Shown: positions 1-8,057 of the stretch, piece by piece
Layout: each line of letters starts with the position of its first letter
Numbering within the stretch: the stretch's first letter is position 1
Assembly: GCA_009775195.1 (NCBI GenBank)
Contig: VSPF01000064.1
Location: 1-15,195, forward strand
Direction of reading: 5' to 3'
DNA from: Muribaculaceae bacterium
GTDB lineage: Bacteria > Bacteroidota > Bacteroidia > Bacteroidales > Muribaculaceae
Length of the DNA: 15,195 nucleotides
Position numbers and translations under genes: made by a program
Notes under the pieces: model-generated
What the model saw: the letters and a program-made list of their open reading frames with translations, nothing else
Told to the model about the DNA's origin: nothing
Databases searched by the model: none

Positions 1-1753
1 CTCTATCGACGATGTCGATGCCTGGTTCAAGCGCACCGACGAGGCCCTGATGGGTCAGAAATCGACCATCGTGGGCGAGATGAAATTCGACGGCACAGGT
101 ATATCACTCATCTACGAGCATGGCCGACTGGTACGCGCCGTTACCCGTGGCGACGGCGAAAAAGGCGACATAGTGACCGACAACGTGCGCACCATACGCT
201 CCATACCACTGAAGCTGCAAGGCAGCGGCTGGCCTGATTTCTTCGAAATACGCGGCGAGATTGTATTGCCATGGGCTGCTTTCGAACGATTGAACGCCGA
301 GCGCGAGGCCGCCGGCGAGCCCCTATTCGCCAACCCCCGCAATGCCGCCGCCGGCACCCTTAAGCTGCTCAACCCTGCCGAGGTAGGCCGTCGCGGCCTC
401 GATGCATACCTCTACTACCTCCTCGGCCCTGAGCTGCCGTGCGACAACCACTACGACAACATGATGGCGGCAAAATCGTGGGGCTTCAAGGTTTCGGAGG
501 CTATGACCCGGTTGAATTCCCTCGAAGAAGTCGACCGCTTCATCAACTACTGGGACAAGGCGCGCAAAGAGCTGCCCGTAGCCACCGACGGCCTGGTATT
601 CAAGGTCGACTCGCTGCGCCAGCAACTCAACCTGGGCTTCACGGCCAAGTCGCCGCGCTGGGCAGTGGCATATAAGTTCGCAGCCGAGCGCGCCCTTACG
701 CGGCTGCGCTTCGTATCGTTCGACGTGGGGCGCATGGGCATCATAACGCCCGTTGCCAACCTCGAGCCTGTATTGCTGTCGGGAACCATCGTAAAACGTG
801 CCTCGATGCACAACGAAGATATAATGCGCACCCTCGACGTACACGAGCACGACATGCTCTATGTCGAGAAAGGCGGAGAAATCATACCCAAGATAACGGG
901 TGTGGAACTTGCCGACCGCATCGAGGGCGAGCCCCCGGTAAAATTTGTGAGCCACTGCCCGGCCTGCGGCACGCCGCTGGTACGTGTCGAGGGCGAAGCG
1001 GCCTGGGTGTGCCCCAACAAATATGGCTGCGTGCCACAGATTGTAGGGCGCATAGAGCACTTCGTAGGACGCCGCATGATGAACATCGACGGCATCGGCG
1101 AGGAAACAGCCGCCGCGCTCTATGCCCACGGGCTTGCCACGACACCTGCCGACCTCTACGACCTCGATGCCTCCGACCTGATGAAACTCGAAGGTTTCGG
1201 AGAGAAAAGCGCCAAGCGTGTCATCGACGGCATAGCCGCCAGCCGCGAGGTGCCCTTCGAGCGCGTGGTTTTCGCGCTGTCAATCCCGTATGTCGGAGAG
1301 ACCACTGCCAAAAAAGTTGCCCGCGCCGCCGGCGATATCGACAGGCTAATGGGCATGTCGGCTGCCGAGCTTGCCTCGATTGAGGACGTGGGTCCGCGCA
1401 TCGCCGCAACTATCGAAGCCTTCTTTGCCGATGCCGACAACAGGCGCATGGTCGAGCGACTCCGCGCTGCCGGTGTAACGATGGCTGTCGACAGTGCCAT
1501 CGCCGCCGGGCCGCTCTCCGACACCCTCGCCGGAAAGACCTTTGTCATAAGCGGTGTCTTTGCGCGTCACTCACGCGACGAATACAAGGCCATGATAGAG
1601 GCACACGGAGGTAAGAACGTCGGCTCGATATCAAAGAAGACCGACTATGTGCTTGCCGGAGAGAACATGGGCCCGGCCAAGCTCGAAAAAGCCGGCAAAC
1701 TCGGCATACCAATCATCAACGAAGACCAGTTCCTCGAAATGATAAAACAATAA
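1..1753 (+). CDS. ligA: NAD-dependent DNA ligase LigA, 5' truncated by window edge
   Basis: Seals 3'-OH/5'-phosphate nicks using NAD+ during lagging-strand synthesis and repair. The frame is open from base 2, so the gene begins before the window; 583 residues are visible. The adenylation motif KFDG has its catalytic lysine codon at 83-85. In the E. coli enzyme this lysine is near residue 115, so roughly 85-90 N-terminal residues (most of domain Ia, which binds NMN) are missing. In order follow the rest of the adenylation domain, an OB fold with GRMGIITPVANLEPV (about 745-790), a four-cysteine zinc finger (Cys codons at 956, 965, 1010 and 1028), helix-hairpin-helix repeats with NIDGIGEE and LEGFGEKSA (about 1080-1410), and a C-terminal BRCT domain from about 1526. 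All expected modules in view are intact. It is the first visible gene of a run with the thioesterase and dprA. The ATG at position 50 is internal, not the start. Confidence 0.97.
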   Translation, partial: SIDDVDAWFKRTDEALMGQKSTIVGEMKFDGTGISLIYEHGRLVRAVTRGDGEKGDIVTDNVRTIRSIPLKLQGSGWPDFFEIRGEIVLPWAAFERLNAEREAAGEPLFANPRNAAAGTLKLLNPAEVGRRGLDAYLYYLLGPELPCDNHYDNMMAAKSWGFKVSEAMTRLNSLEEVDRFINYWDKARKELPVATDGLVFKVDSLRQQLNLGFTAKSPRWAVAYKFAAERALTRLRFVSFDVGRMGIITPVANLEPVLLSGTIVKRASMHNEDIMRTLDVHEHDMLYVEKGGEIIPKITGVELADRIEGEPPVKFVSHCPACGTPLVRVEGEAAWVCPNKYGCVPQIVGRIEHFVGRRMMNIDGIGEETAAALYAHGLATTPADLYDLDASDLMKLEGFGEKSAKRVIDGIAASREVPFERVVFALSIPYVGETTAKKVARAAGDIDRLMGMSAAELASIEDVGPRIAATIEAFFADADNRRMVERLRAAGVTMAVDSAIAAGPLSDTLAGKTFVISGVFARHSRDEYKAMIEAHGGKNVGSISKKTDYVLAGENMGPAKLEKAGKLGIPIINEDQFLEMIKQ

Positions 1754-1755
1754 AA

Positions 1756-2160
1756 ATGGACTATATATACGAACTACCCATCAAGGTGCGCGACTACGAG
1801 GTCGATGCCGAGGGCATTGTCAACAATGCCAACTATCTGCACTACCTCGAGCACACGCGCCACGAGTTCTGCGAACAGGCCGGACTGAGCTTCCGGGAAA
1901 TGCACGCGCAGGGCTACGACCCGGTCGTGTCGCGCATCGAGGTAAAATACCTCAATCCGCTTGGGCTTGGCGACTCGATGGCCAGCAAGCTCTGGCTGTC
2001 GCGCCGAGGGCCGGTATTTGTGTTCCATCAAGACATATTCAAACCCGACGGCCAGCCCGTCATACGCGCCGTGGTCGAAATAGCATCGTTCGAGAACGGG
2101 CGTCTCTCTCGCGGCGAACGCCTTGCCGAGGCTTTTGGCAAATACCTCAAAGACTCGTGA
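1756..2160 (+). CDS. Acyl-CoA thioesterase, YbgC/4HBT hotdog-fold family
   Basis: A 134-residue single-domain hotdog protein, the usual size for the 4-hydroxybenzoyl-CoA thioesterase/YbgC group, which hydrolyses acyl-CoA thioesters in the cytoplasm. The signature is at residues 11-31: VRDYEVDAEGIVNNANYLHYL. Asp17 is in the place of the catalytic aspartate, and the following G-I-V-N-N-A-N-Y stretch is the helix start typical of the family. The rest (EVKYLNPLGLGD, then FVFHQDIF) matches the strands of the fold. The start lies 2 nt after the ligA stop, and its TGA overlaps the dprA start, so co-transcription and coupled translation are likely. The physiological substrate cannot be read from sequence; short-chain acyl-CoA or acyl-ACP substrates are what is known for relatives. 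Confidence 0.9.
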   Translation: MDYIYELPIKVRDYEVDAEGIVNNANYLHYLEHTRHEFCEQAGLSFREMHAQGYDPVVSRIEVKYLNPLGLGDSMASKLWLSRRGPVFVFHQDIFKPDGQPVIRAVVEIASFENGRLSRGERLAEAFGKYLKDS

Positions 2161-3284
2161 CCACCATGACCGGCAGCGACGCCCTGACATATAATATTGC
2201 CTTTGCCTCGTACCGCAATATCACAGTAGGCACTGCCCGACGTTTTCACGACCTGGGCATAAGCCCTCGCGACTTTTTCGAAAACGATGCGCGGAAACTG
2301 TCGGCTATCACCGGACTGAGAGAAATATTCTTCGACGACGCCCGGCGGCAAAAGACTCTTGAGTCGGCCCGACGGGAGTGCAACTTTGTGACCGCCAACA
2401 ACGTAAAGGCAATATTCGCCGGCGATGACCACTACCCCACGCGCCTGGCGCAGTGCGACGACGCCCCTGCAGTGCTGTTTACCCTCGGCAATGCCTGTCA
2501 CGACGCGGCCCACGTGGTATCTATAGTAGGCACACGCCACTGCACCAACTACGGGGCAGAGTTTGCCGAGCGGCTTGTATGCGACCTCGCCGAGATGCTC
2601 GACAAGGTGGTAATCGTGAGCGGACTGGCCTACGGCATCGACATCTGTGCCCACCGTGCGGCCATCAAAGCCGGCATACCCACCGGCGCAGTCCTGGCCC
2701 ACGGCCTCAGCACCATCTACCCGGCCGAGCATCGCAACGATGCCAGGCGCATCATCGCCGAGGGCGGCTTCCTTATGACCGAATATGCCAGCGACGCGCA
2801 AATACACCGTGGCAACTTTTTGGCACGCAACAGGATAGTCGCCGGACTTGCCGACGTGACCGTAGTCGTGGAGAGCGACCTTCGTGGCGGTGCCATGACG
2901 ACGGCACATATCGCCGCAGCCTACGACCGCGAGGTAATGGCCGCCCCCGGCCGTGCTACCGACCAGTACAGCCGTGGCTGCAACGCCCTGATTGCGCGAC
3001 GCGAGGCATCGATAATCCGCGATGCCGCCGACCTGGTCGAGCTGATGAACTGGACGGTGCGCCCGGCAGAAGGCACCCAGCAGGAACTGCCTTTACTTAC
3101 CCCCGAGCAAAGCAGCCTGCTCCAACTCATCATCGACAAGCCGATGCAGACCGTCAACGACCTCTGCGCGGCAACAGGCTTGCCGGTACAGCACCTGTCG
3201 ACACTACTGTTCGACCTCGAGATGGGCGATATGATAGTCACGTTGCCCGGAGGCCGCTATGCGCCAGTTCTTTCGGCACGATGA
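2157..3284 (+). CDS. dprA: DNA-processing protein DprA (Smf)
   Basis: Binds incoming single-stranded DNA and loads RecA in natural transformation; it is widely kept in bacteria not known to be competent. The 375 residues include an N-terminal helical/SAM-like region (about 10-60), the Rossmann-like DprA core (about 84-297) with IVGTR (123-127), SGLAYGID (155-162), RNRIVAGL (224-231), GGAMTTA (244-250) and PGRATDQYSRGCNALI (264-279), and a C-terminal winged-helix domain (about 312-368). All three parts are expected for a full-length Bacteroidota DprA. The assigned start is GTG at 2157, which overlaps the thioesterase stop as GTGA; an ATG three codons later (2166) is an equally possible start, and no Shine-Dalgarno decides between them. 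It closes the operon-like run that starts with ligA. No other competence gene (comEC, comF) is visible. Confidence 0.96.
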   Translation: MTTMTGSDALTYNIAFASYRNITVGTARRFHDLGISPRDFFENDARKLSAITGLREIFFDDARRQKTLESARRECNFVTANNVKAIFAGDDHYPTRLAQCDDAPAVLFTLGNACHDAAHVVSIVGTRHCTNYGAEFAERLVCDLAEMLDKVVIVSGLAYGIDICAHRAAIKAGIPTGAVLAHGLSTIYPAEHRNDARRIIAEGGFLMTEYASDAQIHRGNFLARNRIVAGLADVTVVVESDLRGGAMTTAHIAAAYDREVMAAPGRATDQYSRGCNALIARREASIIRDAADLVELMNWTVRPAEGTQQELPLLTPEQSSLLQLIIDKPMQTVNDLCAATGLPVQHLSTLLFDLEMGDMIVTLPGGRYAPVLSAR

Positions 3285-3355
3285 CACAACAATTAATATA
3301 CGCTCATTTGTTATTAGCTTAAAAGACCCCCATAACCCTAAAACACTCTAAAGAC

Positions 3356-4231
3356 ATGACTAACAAGATTATCCCCGAGTCGGAACTCATCATCAACCCC
3401 GACGGCACAGTATTCCATATCCACCTTCACCCCGACCAGTTGACCGACAACATCATACTCGTCGGCGACCCCGGGCGAGTAGACATGGTGGCATCGTTTT
3501 TCGACACTAAGACTTTCGAAGTCTCAGCACGTGAATTTCACACAATAGGCGGCACCTACAAGGGCAAGCCCATCATGTGTATCAGCCACGGCATCGGCCC
3601 TGACAACATCGATATCGTAATCACCGAACTCGACGCCCTGGCCAACGTTGACTTCGCCACACGCGAGGTGCGCGACAATCTGCGCCGCCTGACCATGGTG
3701 CGTATCGGCACTTCTGGGGCGCTCCAGCCGGAACTGAAACTCGGCACGCCTGTCATTGCCGAAAAGTCAATCGGATTCGACGGCGTGCTCAATTACTACA
3801 AAGGCCGCAACGAGGTTGCCGACCTTGATTTCGAGCATGCACTTTGTAGCCACACCAACTGGAATCCGCTCTGGGCAAAGCCCTATGTTGTCAATGCCGA
3901 CGAAGAACTCGTAGACCGAATCGCAGGCGACGATATGGTTCGCGGCAACACTATCTCGGCGGTAGGTTTCTATGGGCCGCAGGGCCGACAGGTACGCCTC
4001 GAACTCGCAAATCCCGACCTCAACAGGCTGATTGAACAATTCGAATACCGTGGACGCCGCATCACAAACTACGAGATGGAGAGCGCACCGCTGGCCGGTA
4101 TGGGACGACTGATGGGCCACCGCTGCATGACCGTATGCTCGATTATAGCAAACAGGTTCAACACGGAGGCCAACCCCAACTACAAATCCGGCATCAAAGA
4201 CCTTATAGCAACCGTTCTCGAACGTATCTGA
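3356..4231 (+). CDS. udp: Nucleoside phosphorylase, probably uridine phosphorylase
   Basis: Cleaves a nucleoside with phosphate to free base plus ribose-1-phosphate, in pyrimidine salvage if the specificity call is right. It has 291 residues, of the PNP_UDP_1 fold. Visible motifs are the phosphate-binding GDPGR (37-41), IGTSG (117-121) and the ribose-contacting NYEMESAPL (238-246). Residues 204-211 read GFYGPQGR; the Gln209-x-Arg211 pair sits like the Gln-x-Arg pair that holds uracil in E. coli uridine phosphorylase, which is why I prefer uridine over purine specificity. That step is inference, and the N-terminal extension (NPDGTVFHIHLHPDQL) is a Bacteroidota-type feature. The 71-nt gap upstream contains a TTTG at 3307-3310 but no good -7 element. 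It is followed after 2 nt by the TIGR02757 gene, so the two are probably one transcript. Confidence 0.88.
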   Translation: MTNKIIPESELIINPDGTVFHIHLHPDQLTDNIILVGDPGRVDMVASFFDTKTFEVSAREFHTIGGTYKGKPIMCISHGIGPDNIDIVITELDALANVDFATREVRDNLRRLTMVRIGTSGALQPELKLGTPVIAEKSIGFDGVLNYYKGRNEVADLDFEHALCSHTNWNPLWAKPYVVNADEELVDRIAGDDMVRGNTISAVGFYGPQGRQVRLELANPDLNRLIEQFEYRGRRITNYEMESAPLAGMGRLMGHRCMTVCSIIANRFNTEANPNYKSGIKDLIATVLERI

Positions 4232-4233
4232 TA

Positions 4234-5046
4234 ATGAACAAAGACCTTAAAATCGTTCTCGACGAACTGGCGGCACGCTACAATGCCCCCGGCTTCGCCG
4301 AGGACGACCCTATACAGTTTCCCAAACGTTACGACGACCCACGCGATATCGAGATTTCGGCCTTTCTGATTTCTATCATATCGTGGGGTCGCCGCCCAAT
4401 GATATTGCGTAATGGCGAACGTATGCACCAGTTACTTGGCAACCAACCATATCGCTTCGTGATGGAAGGCAATATCGATGCCATACCCGAAGACAATGTA
4501 CACCGTACCTTCTTCGGCCGTCATCTGCGCTATGCCCTGCGCGGCCTGCGCACAATCTACCGCACATACGGCTCGCTCGAGGCATTTGGCAGTCACGAAG
4601 GCATACAGCACGCCGAGGCCCCGGCATGGGAGCTTGCCAAGGCTATCAACCGCGTGTCTGCCGAGGCCGATAGCAAGTGTATAGAGCCTTTAGAGGGTCC
4701 CACGCGCTGCCTCCCCGACAATGTCGACAACTCGGCACTCAAACGCCTCAACATGGCCCTGCGCTGGCTCGTGCGCGACGACGGCATCATCGACATAGGC
4801 ACGTGGAAGCTGCTGAAGCCAAGCCAGCTCTACATACCCCTCGACGTACACTCGGGCAACACGGCCCGCGCCCTCGGCCTGCTCAGCCGCAAGGCCAACG
4901 ACCGCCGCGCCGTGGTCGAGCTTACCGAAGCCCTGCGCCGTTTCAACCCCGACGACCCGGTCCTCTACGACTTCGCCCTCTTCGGCGCCGGCGAGGCCGG
5001 AATAATAAAGCCGAAAACAGCAACAATTTCAAACAGTCCTGATTAG
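4234..5046 (+). CDS. TIGR02757 family protein (DUF2400), function unknown
   Basis: A 270-residue cytoplasmic protein recognised as TIGR02757/DUF2400 from EISAFLISIISWGRR (40-54), LRYALRGLRTIYRTYGSLE (98-116), ALKRLNMALRWLVRDDG (168-184) and IPLDVHSGNTARALGLL (201-217), then DPVLYDFALFG (241-251). I chose the ATG at 4234 because it lies 2 nt after the TGA of the phosphorylase and begins the conserved region. An upstream in-frame ATG at 4135 would overlap that gene by about 100 nt and add a tail unlike the family. The segment around Asp204 resembles the end of the HhH-GPD DNA-glycosylase domain, where a conserved Asp sits in a V-D-x-H/R context before an R-x-x-x-L-G-L helix. This is a similarity seen by eye, not a proven function. 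No iron-sulphur cysteine cluster follows. The last ~20 residues are low-complexity and probably not part of the fold. Confidence 0.88.
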   Translation: MNKDLKIVLDELAARYNAPGFAEDDPIQFPKRYDDPRDIEISAFLISIISWGRRPMILRNGERMHQLLGNQPYRFVMEGNIDAIPEDNVHRTFFGRHLRYALRGLRTIYRTYGSLEAFGSHEGIQHAEAPAWELAKAINRVSAEADSKCIEPLEGPTRCLPDNVDNSALKRLNMALRWLVRDDGIIDIGTWKLLKPSQLYIPLDVHSGNTARALGLLSRKANDRRAVVELTEALRRFNPDDPVLYDFALFGAGEAGIIKPKTATISNSPD

Positions 5047-5072
5047 TCAGGCATGCGATGACCTACTGCTAA

Positions 5073-5094
5073 AATCTGCCGTTTACGGCAGATT
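5073..5094. repeat. Perfect 9-bp stem-loop downstream of the TIGR02757 gene
   Basis: The arms AATCTGCCG (5073-5081) and CGGCAGATT (5086-5094) are exact inverted repeats around TTTA. On the plus strand no T-run follows, so it is not a classic terminator for the gene upstream; on the minus strand four T residues follow. It marks the point where base composition drops towards the A+T-rich orphan gene. The nonamer at 5071-5079 (AAAATCTGC) recurs at 6441-6449 just past that gene. It may be a transcript-end stabiliser or an old insertion boundary. Confidence 0.5.
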
Positions 5095-5161
5095 GGAGAT
5101 TACGAATGTTGATAAACCTTCTTGACAAAAAATCCGACATGCCCAATCATTGACAAAATAG

Positions 5162-6433
5162 ATGAACAAGAGAGAATACCGAAAAATAACAGCAGATGCG
5201 AGGCGCATAGTTGGGCGCAAATACGGTTTTCGTCAAAACTCATATATCAACTTCAAGGAGAGTCAAGCATATTTCTTTTGTTTGAATTTCTTGAATAATG
5301 AAGTCAAGCTCACGGTCAAACCTATGTATGCCGACGACTTGTGGTGGGATATATGGGATGCAGCCGAGAATAAAAAAGAGCCTTTGAGTTTGCGCGGAAC
5401 CGGTGCATACTCTCTACCAGGACAAATTTTAAGTTCATACGAAATTTCGGAAACGACAGAAGCAGACGAACTTTCAAACCAATATGAACATATCTTCCAA
5501 GAAGCCGACTTCATTATATCAAATTTTTTAGAAGAAAACCCTGATGCTGATATCTTTTATCCTAATGAAACAAACATGGAGTATGACCCGGACAGGCTGC
5601 TTTATCTTATATCCCTAATTCATAACGGTAGAGAGGATGAGGCATTGGAAATAATAAAGGAAGCCCGTGACAACAAGCATATGTGTATGTTTCAAAGCGG
5701 GTTGTTTAGCGACAGCTATACATATATCCGCAAGTGGTGTAACCAAAGCGATTTATCACAAAAACTACGCCACTGGCTTAGAAAGCACTTCATTAGTACC
5801 AACGCCTCTAATAACAATCGTCGTAATAGAATATCGGACATTAGGAAAGACAAAAACAAACGCAAACGTAAACCTATAGTCCTCAGGCTATCCGGATGGA
5901 TTTATTTTATCCTTTTCGCACCCATAATTTACTATATTATATATTGGGGCTACGACCTTCATCAACGAACGCTCTATGAAATACCGTGGTGGGGATGGAT
6001 TATAGCCGAATTACTATTCCTTATACTTCTTTTCTTTAGGACGCATAATAAAGAATCGGTTTTTGAAACAGCGCATAAATTCGTCTTGTTTATAACATTG
6101 GGATTAATCTTAAGCATTATACCAATCGGAGTATCCATATGTTTATTCGACGGTCTAAACAATTGGTTTGCCAAATCCGAACCATCAAACGCACCTGCCA
6201 TGGTAATAGACAAAAGGTTTCAAAAGTTTAGACTTCGAAGTGGTTACATAACTCGCTATATAAATACCGTTCATTTTATAGATGAAGACAAGACAATCAA
6301 AATTGATAATCTTAAATTATATAACATGCCCATGCATAAAGAGATAATGATAACTTATCGTCACGGTTTGTTCGGATTTGACATTTTTGATAATGCCTGT
6401 TATATACCGGAAGATATAGACAACGACCAGTAA
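5162..6433 (+). CDS. Orphan A+T-rich gene: predicted three-helix membrane protein, function unknown
   Basis: I do not recognise this 423-residue protein with confidence. Residues 1-95 look like a small alpha/beta domain (GRKYGFRQNSYINF, then VKPMYADDLWWDIWDA), faintly like DUF4304-type or immunity-protein domains. Residues 96-210 are acidic and helical with YLISLIHNGREDEALEIIKE (148-167), repeat-like. A very basic linker (219-238) leads into three hydrophobic segments, about 244-263, 276-293 and 307-329. The C-terminal ~80 residues are soluble and beta-rich (VIDKRFQKFR, then KLYNMPMHKEIMITYRHGLFGFDIF), like the small domain found after membrane helices in DUF3592-type proteins. There is no signal peptide. 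Positive residues before the first helix suggest the N-terminal domain is cytoplasmic. Codons end mostly in A or T, unlike every neighbour, which points to recent transfer. A start at 5162 agrees with the conserved-looking N-terminus; no promoter is clear. Confidence 0.8.
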   Translation: MNKREYRKITADARRIVGRKYGFRQNSYINFKESQAYFFCLNFLNNEVKLTVKPMYADDLWWDIWDAAENKKEPLSLRGTGAYSLPGQILSSYEISETTEADELSNQYEHIFQEADFIISNFLEENPDADIFYPNETNMEYDPDRLLYLISLIHNGREDEALEIIKEARDNKHMCMFQSGLFSDSYTYIRKWCNQSDLSQKLRHWLRKHFISTNASNNNRRNRISDIRKDKNKRKRKPIVLRLSGWIYFILFAPIIYYIIYWGYDLHQRTLYEIPWWGWIIAELLFLILLFFRTHNKESVFETAHKFVLFITLGLILSIIPIGVSICLFDGLNNWFAKSEPSNAPAMVIDKRFQKFRLRSGYITRYINTVHFIDEDKTIKIDNLKLYNMPMHKEIMITYRHGLFGFDIFDNACYIPEDIDNDQ

Positions 6434-6482
6434 ATCGGGCAAAATCTGCAACGGCGCACAAAGTTAAATATTGTTAACTCTA

Positions 6483-6513
6483 TTGCACAGTAAGAATATT
6501 GTTACTAATTTTG
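6483..6513 (+). promoter_or_regulatory. Bacteroidota-type promoter of the initiator tRNA gene
   Basis: The -7 element TAATTTTG (6506-6513) fits TAnnTTTG exactly. A TTG (6483-6485, preceded by A rather than T) stands 20 nt upstream as the -33 element. The spacing matches known Bacteroides promoters, and the tRNA begins 14 nt after the -7 element. Confidence 0.72.
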
Positions 6514-6527
6514 CAGCATCAAAACAG

Positions 6528-6599
<72 letters not shown>

Positions 6600-6607
6600 C
6601 AAAATGA

Positions 6608-6640
6608 AACCGTCCCGAAGTTTGTCGCGACGGTTTTTTT
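6608..6640 (+). terminator. Rho-independent terminator after tRNA-fMet
   Basis: AACCGTC (6608-6614) pairs with GACGGTT (6629-6635). Two further pairs follow past a C-C mismatch, and the stem runs into seven T residues (6634-6640). It lies directly behind the tRNA gene. Confidence 0.85.
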
Positions 6641-6668
6641 CGTCTAAGACATTTCAACTTTCGCAACA

Positions 6669-8057
6669 GTGAGCCAAAAGTCATCGACAACAAGCACAGA
6701 CATACTCGGCAAGCAGACCATCGGTCAACTGCTATGGCAATACTCATTGCCGGCAATCATAGCGAGCCTGGCCACATCGCTCTACAATATCGTCGACAGC
6801 ATCTTTATCGGGCGCGGCGTCGGGGCCATGGCTATCACGGGCCTGGCCATCACATTCCCGCTGATGAACCTCGTCGTGGCCTTCTGCGTGCTCGTCGCCG
6901 TAGGCGGGGCCACCATATCATCGATTTTCTTAGGTCAGCGCAATGTTGCCAAGGCATCGATGGTGGTGGGCAACGTGACCATACTCTGCCTCATCCATGC
7001 CGTGATAATCATGACCGTCGGCCTTGTTTGGCTCGACCCCATACTCTATTTCTTCGGTGCCACAGACCAGACCGTGCCCTACGCCCGCGAGTTTATGTAC
7101 ATCATCCTGGCTGGCACGCCTATCTCATACGTCTTCCTGGGCCTCAACAACCTCATGCGCGCCACGGGCTACCCGCGCAAAGCCATGATATCGGCCCTGC
7201 TGTCGGTGGCTGTAAACGTCGTTGCCGCGCCTATATTTATCTTCGTCTTCGAGTGGGGCATAGCCGGTGCCGCCCTCGCCACAATCCTGGGGCAGCTCGC
7301 CGCCTTCGTATGGGTGCTCATCCACTTTTTCTCCGACAAGAGCGAAATCCACTTCACGCGCCGTTCGTGGCGCATCGACTGGTCGGTGGTGCGCAAGGTC
7401 TATGCCATCGGCATGTCGCCGTTCCTGATGAACTGCTGCGCGTGCCTGGTGGTGGTGTTTATCAACAAGGCCCTACTCGACAGTGCCGGGGACGACGGCA
7501 ACCTCGCCGTGGGTGCGTACGGCATCATCAACCGCACATCGATGTTCTTCGTGATGATAATCTTCGGCATAACACAAGGTATGCAGCCCATACTTGGCTA
7601 CAATTATGGCGCGGCAAGCTGGCAGCGTGTGAGGGAGACACTGATGAAGGGCATTTGGATAGCGACAGCAGTGTCGCTTGTCGGCTGGCTGCTGACCGAG
7701 ATTTTCCCCGACACTATCAGCAACATGTTTACGACCGACAAATCGATGATTGCCATCGCACGCGACGGCTTCCGCATATTCTTCCTCTTCTATCCCTTTG
7801 TCGGGTCGCAGATTGTGATTCAGAACTATTTCCAGTCTATCGGCATGCCGAAACTGTCGATATTCCTGTCGCTCACGCGCCAGCTCATCTTCCTATTACC
7901 GCTTCTATGGCTACTGCCTCCGCACTACGGTGTCGACGGTGTGTGGATTGCCATGTGCTCGAGCGACTTTATCGCATTCGCCCTTGCTGCAGCAACCGTA
8001 ATAGTGATGAACCGCCGCATAGCCCGCAAACTCAAAATGATGAAAGCCCATGACTGA
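6669..8057 (+). CDS. MATE-family multidrug/cation antiporter
   Basis: An inner-membrane exporter of 462 residues, the normal length for the twelve-helix MATE fold, which pumps organic cations or drugs out using a Na+ or H+ gradient. The N-terminus IGQLLWQYSLPAIIASLATS (18-37) followed by LYNIVDSIFIG and the ITGLAITFPLMNL segment are typical of the Bacteroidota MATE branch (NorM/DinF-like). The mid-protein GITQGMQPILGYNYGA is the matching motif of the second half. The start is GTG at 6669: no ATG lies upstream in frame, and the family's first helix would be lost if a later ATG were used. Only 28 nt separate it from the tRNA terminator, and no promoter is obvious there. It overlaps the flavoprotein gene by 8 nt. 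Substrate cannot be inferred. Confidence 0.93.
   Translation: MSQKSSTTSTDILGKQTIGQLLWQYSLPAIIASLATSLYNIVDSIFIGRGVGAMAITGLAITFPLMNLVVAFCVLVAVGGATISSIFLGQRNVAKASMVVGNVTILCLIHAVIIMTVGLVWLDPILYFFGATDQTVPYAREFMYIILAGTPISYVFLGLNNLMRATGYPRKAMISALLSVAVNVVAAPIFIFVFEWGIAGAALATILGQLAAFVWVLIHFFSDKSEIHFTRRSWRIDWSVVRKVYAIGMSPFLMNCCACLVVVFINKALLDSAGDDGNLAVGAYGIINRTSMFFVMIIFGITQGMQPILGYNYGAASWQRVRETLMKGIWIATAVSLVGWLLTEIFPDTISNMFTTDKSMIAIARDGFRIFFLFYPFVGSQIVIQNYFQSIGMPKLSIFLSLTRQLIFLLPLLWLLPPHYGVDGVWIAMCSSDFIAFALAAATVIVMNRRIARKLKMMKAHD

Noticed and set aside
4135..4233. Upstream in-frame start for the TIGR02757 protein
   Set aside because: It would overlap the phosphorylase by about 100 nt and add a sequence unlike the family; the ATG at 4234 directly follows the upstream stop.
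5122..5156. Sigma-70-type promoter using TTGACA as -35
   Set aside because: No TATAAT-like -10 stands 16-18 nt away, and Bacteroidota use a different consensus.
5071..6449. The AAAATCTGC nonamer pair as attachment sites of an integrated element
   Set aside because: Nine-base repeats are expected by chance in a 1.4-kb stretch, and there is no integrase or tRNA-end duplication; the position is noted but not claimed as att sites.
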